NCBI RefSeq assembly: GCF_037478135.1
Contig: NZ_JBBHDV010000010.1
Coordinates: 62,001-126,000, forward strand
Length of the DNA stretch: 64,000 nucleotides
Reading direction: 5' to 3'
DNA from: Denitratimonas sp037478135
GTDB taxonomy: Bacteria > Pseudomonadota > Gammaproteobacteria > Xanthomonadales > Xanthomonadaceae
The notes under the pieces are model-generated. The model worked only from the letters and a program-made list of their open reading frames with translations. It ran no database searches and was not told where the DNA came from. Every line of letters starts with the position of its first letter. Position 1 is the stretch's first letter. Below are positions 63,215-64,000 of the stretch, one piece after another. A program made the position numbers and the translations under genes.

Positions 63215-64000
63215 CTATGCGATTTTTCGACGGAAGCACTCCTGATGCTTATCCAGAAACTTTAACTGCTCGGGATGGAACGGGGTAACCCGTTTGGCAG
63301 GATTTATAGACCACCGCTCAAGCACTTCTCGAGACAATGATGCATGCGCGTGCATCTTTCCACACCCCTCAAACGTGATCAAGTGACTATCAAAGAGCGC
63401 ATCCACATGAGGGGACAGCAAGATTCCGTTATAACCACTTATGCGCTCTTCATTGGTTGAATCTTTCCACGACTTAATATGGCTGGCTATTAAAACTCGC
63501 CTATCATCAACACCCGTGACCCTACATCTCTCATCAAGCAGAATTACTCTTTTACGAAATATCCCCTGCCCTACCCTAGCCTTTGCCAGCTGAATGCGCT
63601 GCGTGACGGGAACACTTTCATCACTTTCGATCTGGCTCAGGTCTTCTAGCACTTCTGCACCCGGCTCAGCTTCTCGTATAAACTCTGTTTCACCAGTCCA
63701 CTCCAGCTCGTCAGCGCGAGTGAGAGCCATGAGCAGGTAGCCAAGGGCATCTGGTATTCCTGCCAAGTAGCAGCCTTGATTGCCACGCCCATTATTTTTA
63801 ATGGGTGAGTACTTCTCTGGCAGAAGTGGACCTATAGCACCCATATGGGCAGAAGGAACGAGAGAGGTGGGTGCCGGAATGAAATCCACCTCCACCAACC
63901 AACCTTCGTCGTCCCAATACTTGCCAACGGCCCCAAACTCTGTGGGCTTTGGCGATGGTGTTGCGAGTGCGGTGACGCGACCGATAGCACCTATCTGACC
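63215..64000 (-). CDS. HNH endonuclease (5' end outside window)
   Basis: The frame is open to the right edge, so the gene starts beyond position 64000; a TTG at 63898 would give 227 aa. The C-terminal 110 residues hold an HNH_2-type domain: CRVTGVDDRRVLIASHIKSW and ERISGYNGILLSPHVDALFDSHLITF. The visible N-terminal part reads KPTEFGAVGKYWDDEGWLVEVDF, preceded by QIGAIGRVTAL. This resembles PUA/EVE-like DNA-modification readers fused to HNH nucleases, which would make it a modification-dependent restriction enzyme; that assignment is inference. AT-richer than core genes. Confidence 0.75.
   Translation of the reverse strand, partial: GQIGAIGRVTALATPSPKPTEFGAVGKYWDDEGWLVEVDFIPAPTSLVPSAHMGAIGPLLPEKYSPIKNNGRGNQGCYLAGIPDALGYLLMALTRADELEWTGETEFIREAEPGAEVLEDLSQIESDESVPVTQRIQLAKARVGQGIFRKRVILLDERCRVTGVDDRRVLIASHIKSWKDSTNEERISGYNGILLSPHVDALFDSHLITFEGCGKMHAHASLSREVLERWSINPAKRVTPFHPEQLKFLDKHQECFRRKIA

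Overview
The window is 64 kb of GC-rich (roughly two-thirds G+C by eye), densely coding gammaproteobacterial chromosome. Its gene content and order suggest the Xanthomonadales/Lysobacterales: a pyrophosphate-dependent phosphofructokinase beside a short adenylate kinase, an algZ-algR-hemC run, waaA beside tolC, mlaFEDCBA in one operon, and xanthomonad-style GC-rich interspersed repeats. The genus cannot be fixed from the sequence alone. No rRNA, tRNA, CRISPR array, integrase or intact insertion sequence was found.

Layout, left part. Positions 1-5155 hold an apparent stress/efflux operon: EF-hand protein (cut by the left edge), ECF sigma factor, membrane anti-sigma-like protein, CnrX/Spy-like periplasmic sensor, and MacA-MacB. 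A ComEA-like protein follows, then bolA, the peptidoglycan-recycling ligase mpl, a membrane protein and adk on the minus strand. pfp diverges from adk. Positions 10.4-18.4 kb are mixed metabolism: RsuA and an RsmC-like methyltransferase, an acyl-CoA synthetase, an ELM1-like protein with a LysR regulator, pirin, a RutE-like reductase and YceI.

Middle part. Positions 18.4-25.4 kb build the cell envelope: a GT4 glycosyltransferase, an O-antigen ligase-like protein, a lipid A acyltransferase-like protein and Kdo transferase, then TolC and a Pcm-like protein. The mlaFEDCBA phospholipid-trafficking operon with folE lies at 25.5-29.9 kb. Positions 30.7-34.2 kb carry an esterase, the AlgZ/AlgR two-component system and hemC. 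An apparent insertion (34.2-36.27 kb) follows hemC. It carries a membrane-anchored Mrr-type nuclease and a secreted protein and ends in a diverged remnant of a hemC 3' end. dbpA and a HipA-family (YjjJ-type) kinase with a palindromic operator come next.

Right part. Positions 39.3-44.0 kb are a second tripartite efflux operon (adaptor, ATPase, two FtsX-type permeases) interrupted by two repeat elements. After this come an M17 aminopeptidase with a HAD phosphatase, a YqjD-YqjE-YqjK-like membrane operon, a DegQ-type protease diverging from a histone H1-like protein, an M50B-type peptidase, a TonB-like protein, ttcA, rdgC, a YgjP-like metalloprotein, hemH, two exported proteins, tatABC, a WYL regulator and a short-chain-dehydrogenase-like protein. 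From about 62.5 kb the sequence becomes more AT-rich. It carries an unrecognised small protein, a REP-like palindrome and an HNH nuclease running off the right edge, which looks like the edge of an accessory region.

Most genes are ordinary core functions. The parts most worth a second look are the hemC-bracketed insertion, the HipA/YjjJ gene with its operator, the repeat-interrupted efflux operon and the HNH gene at the right edge.
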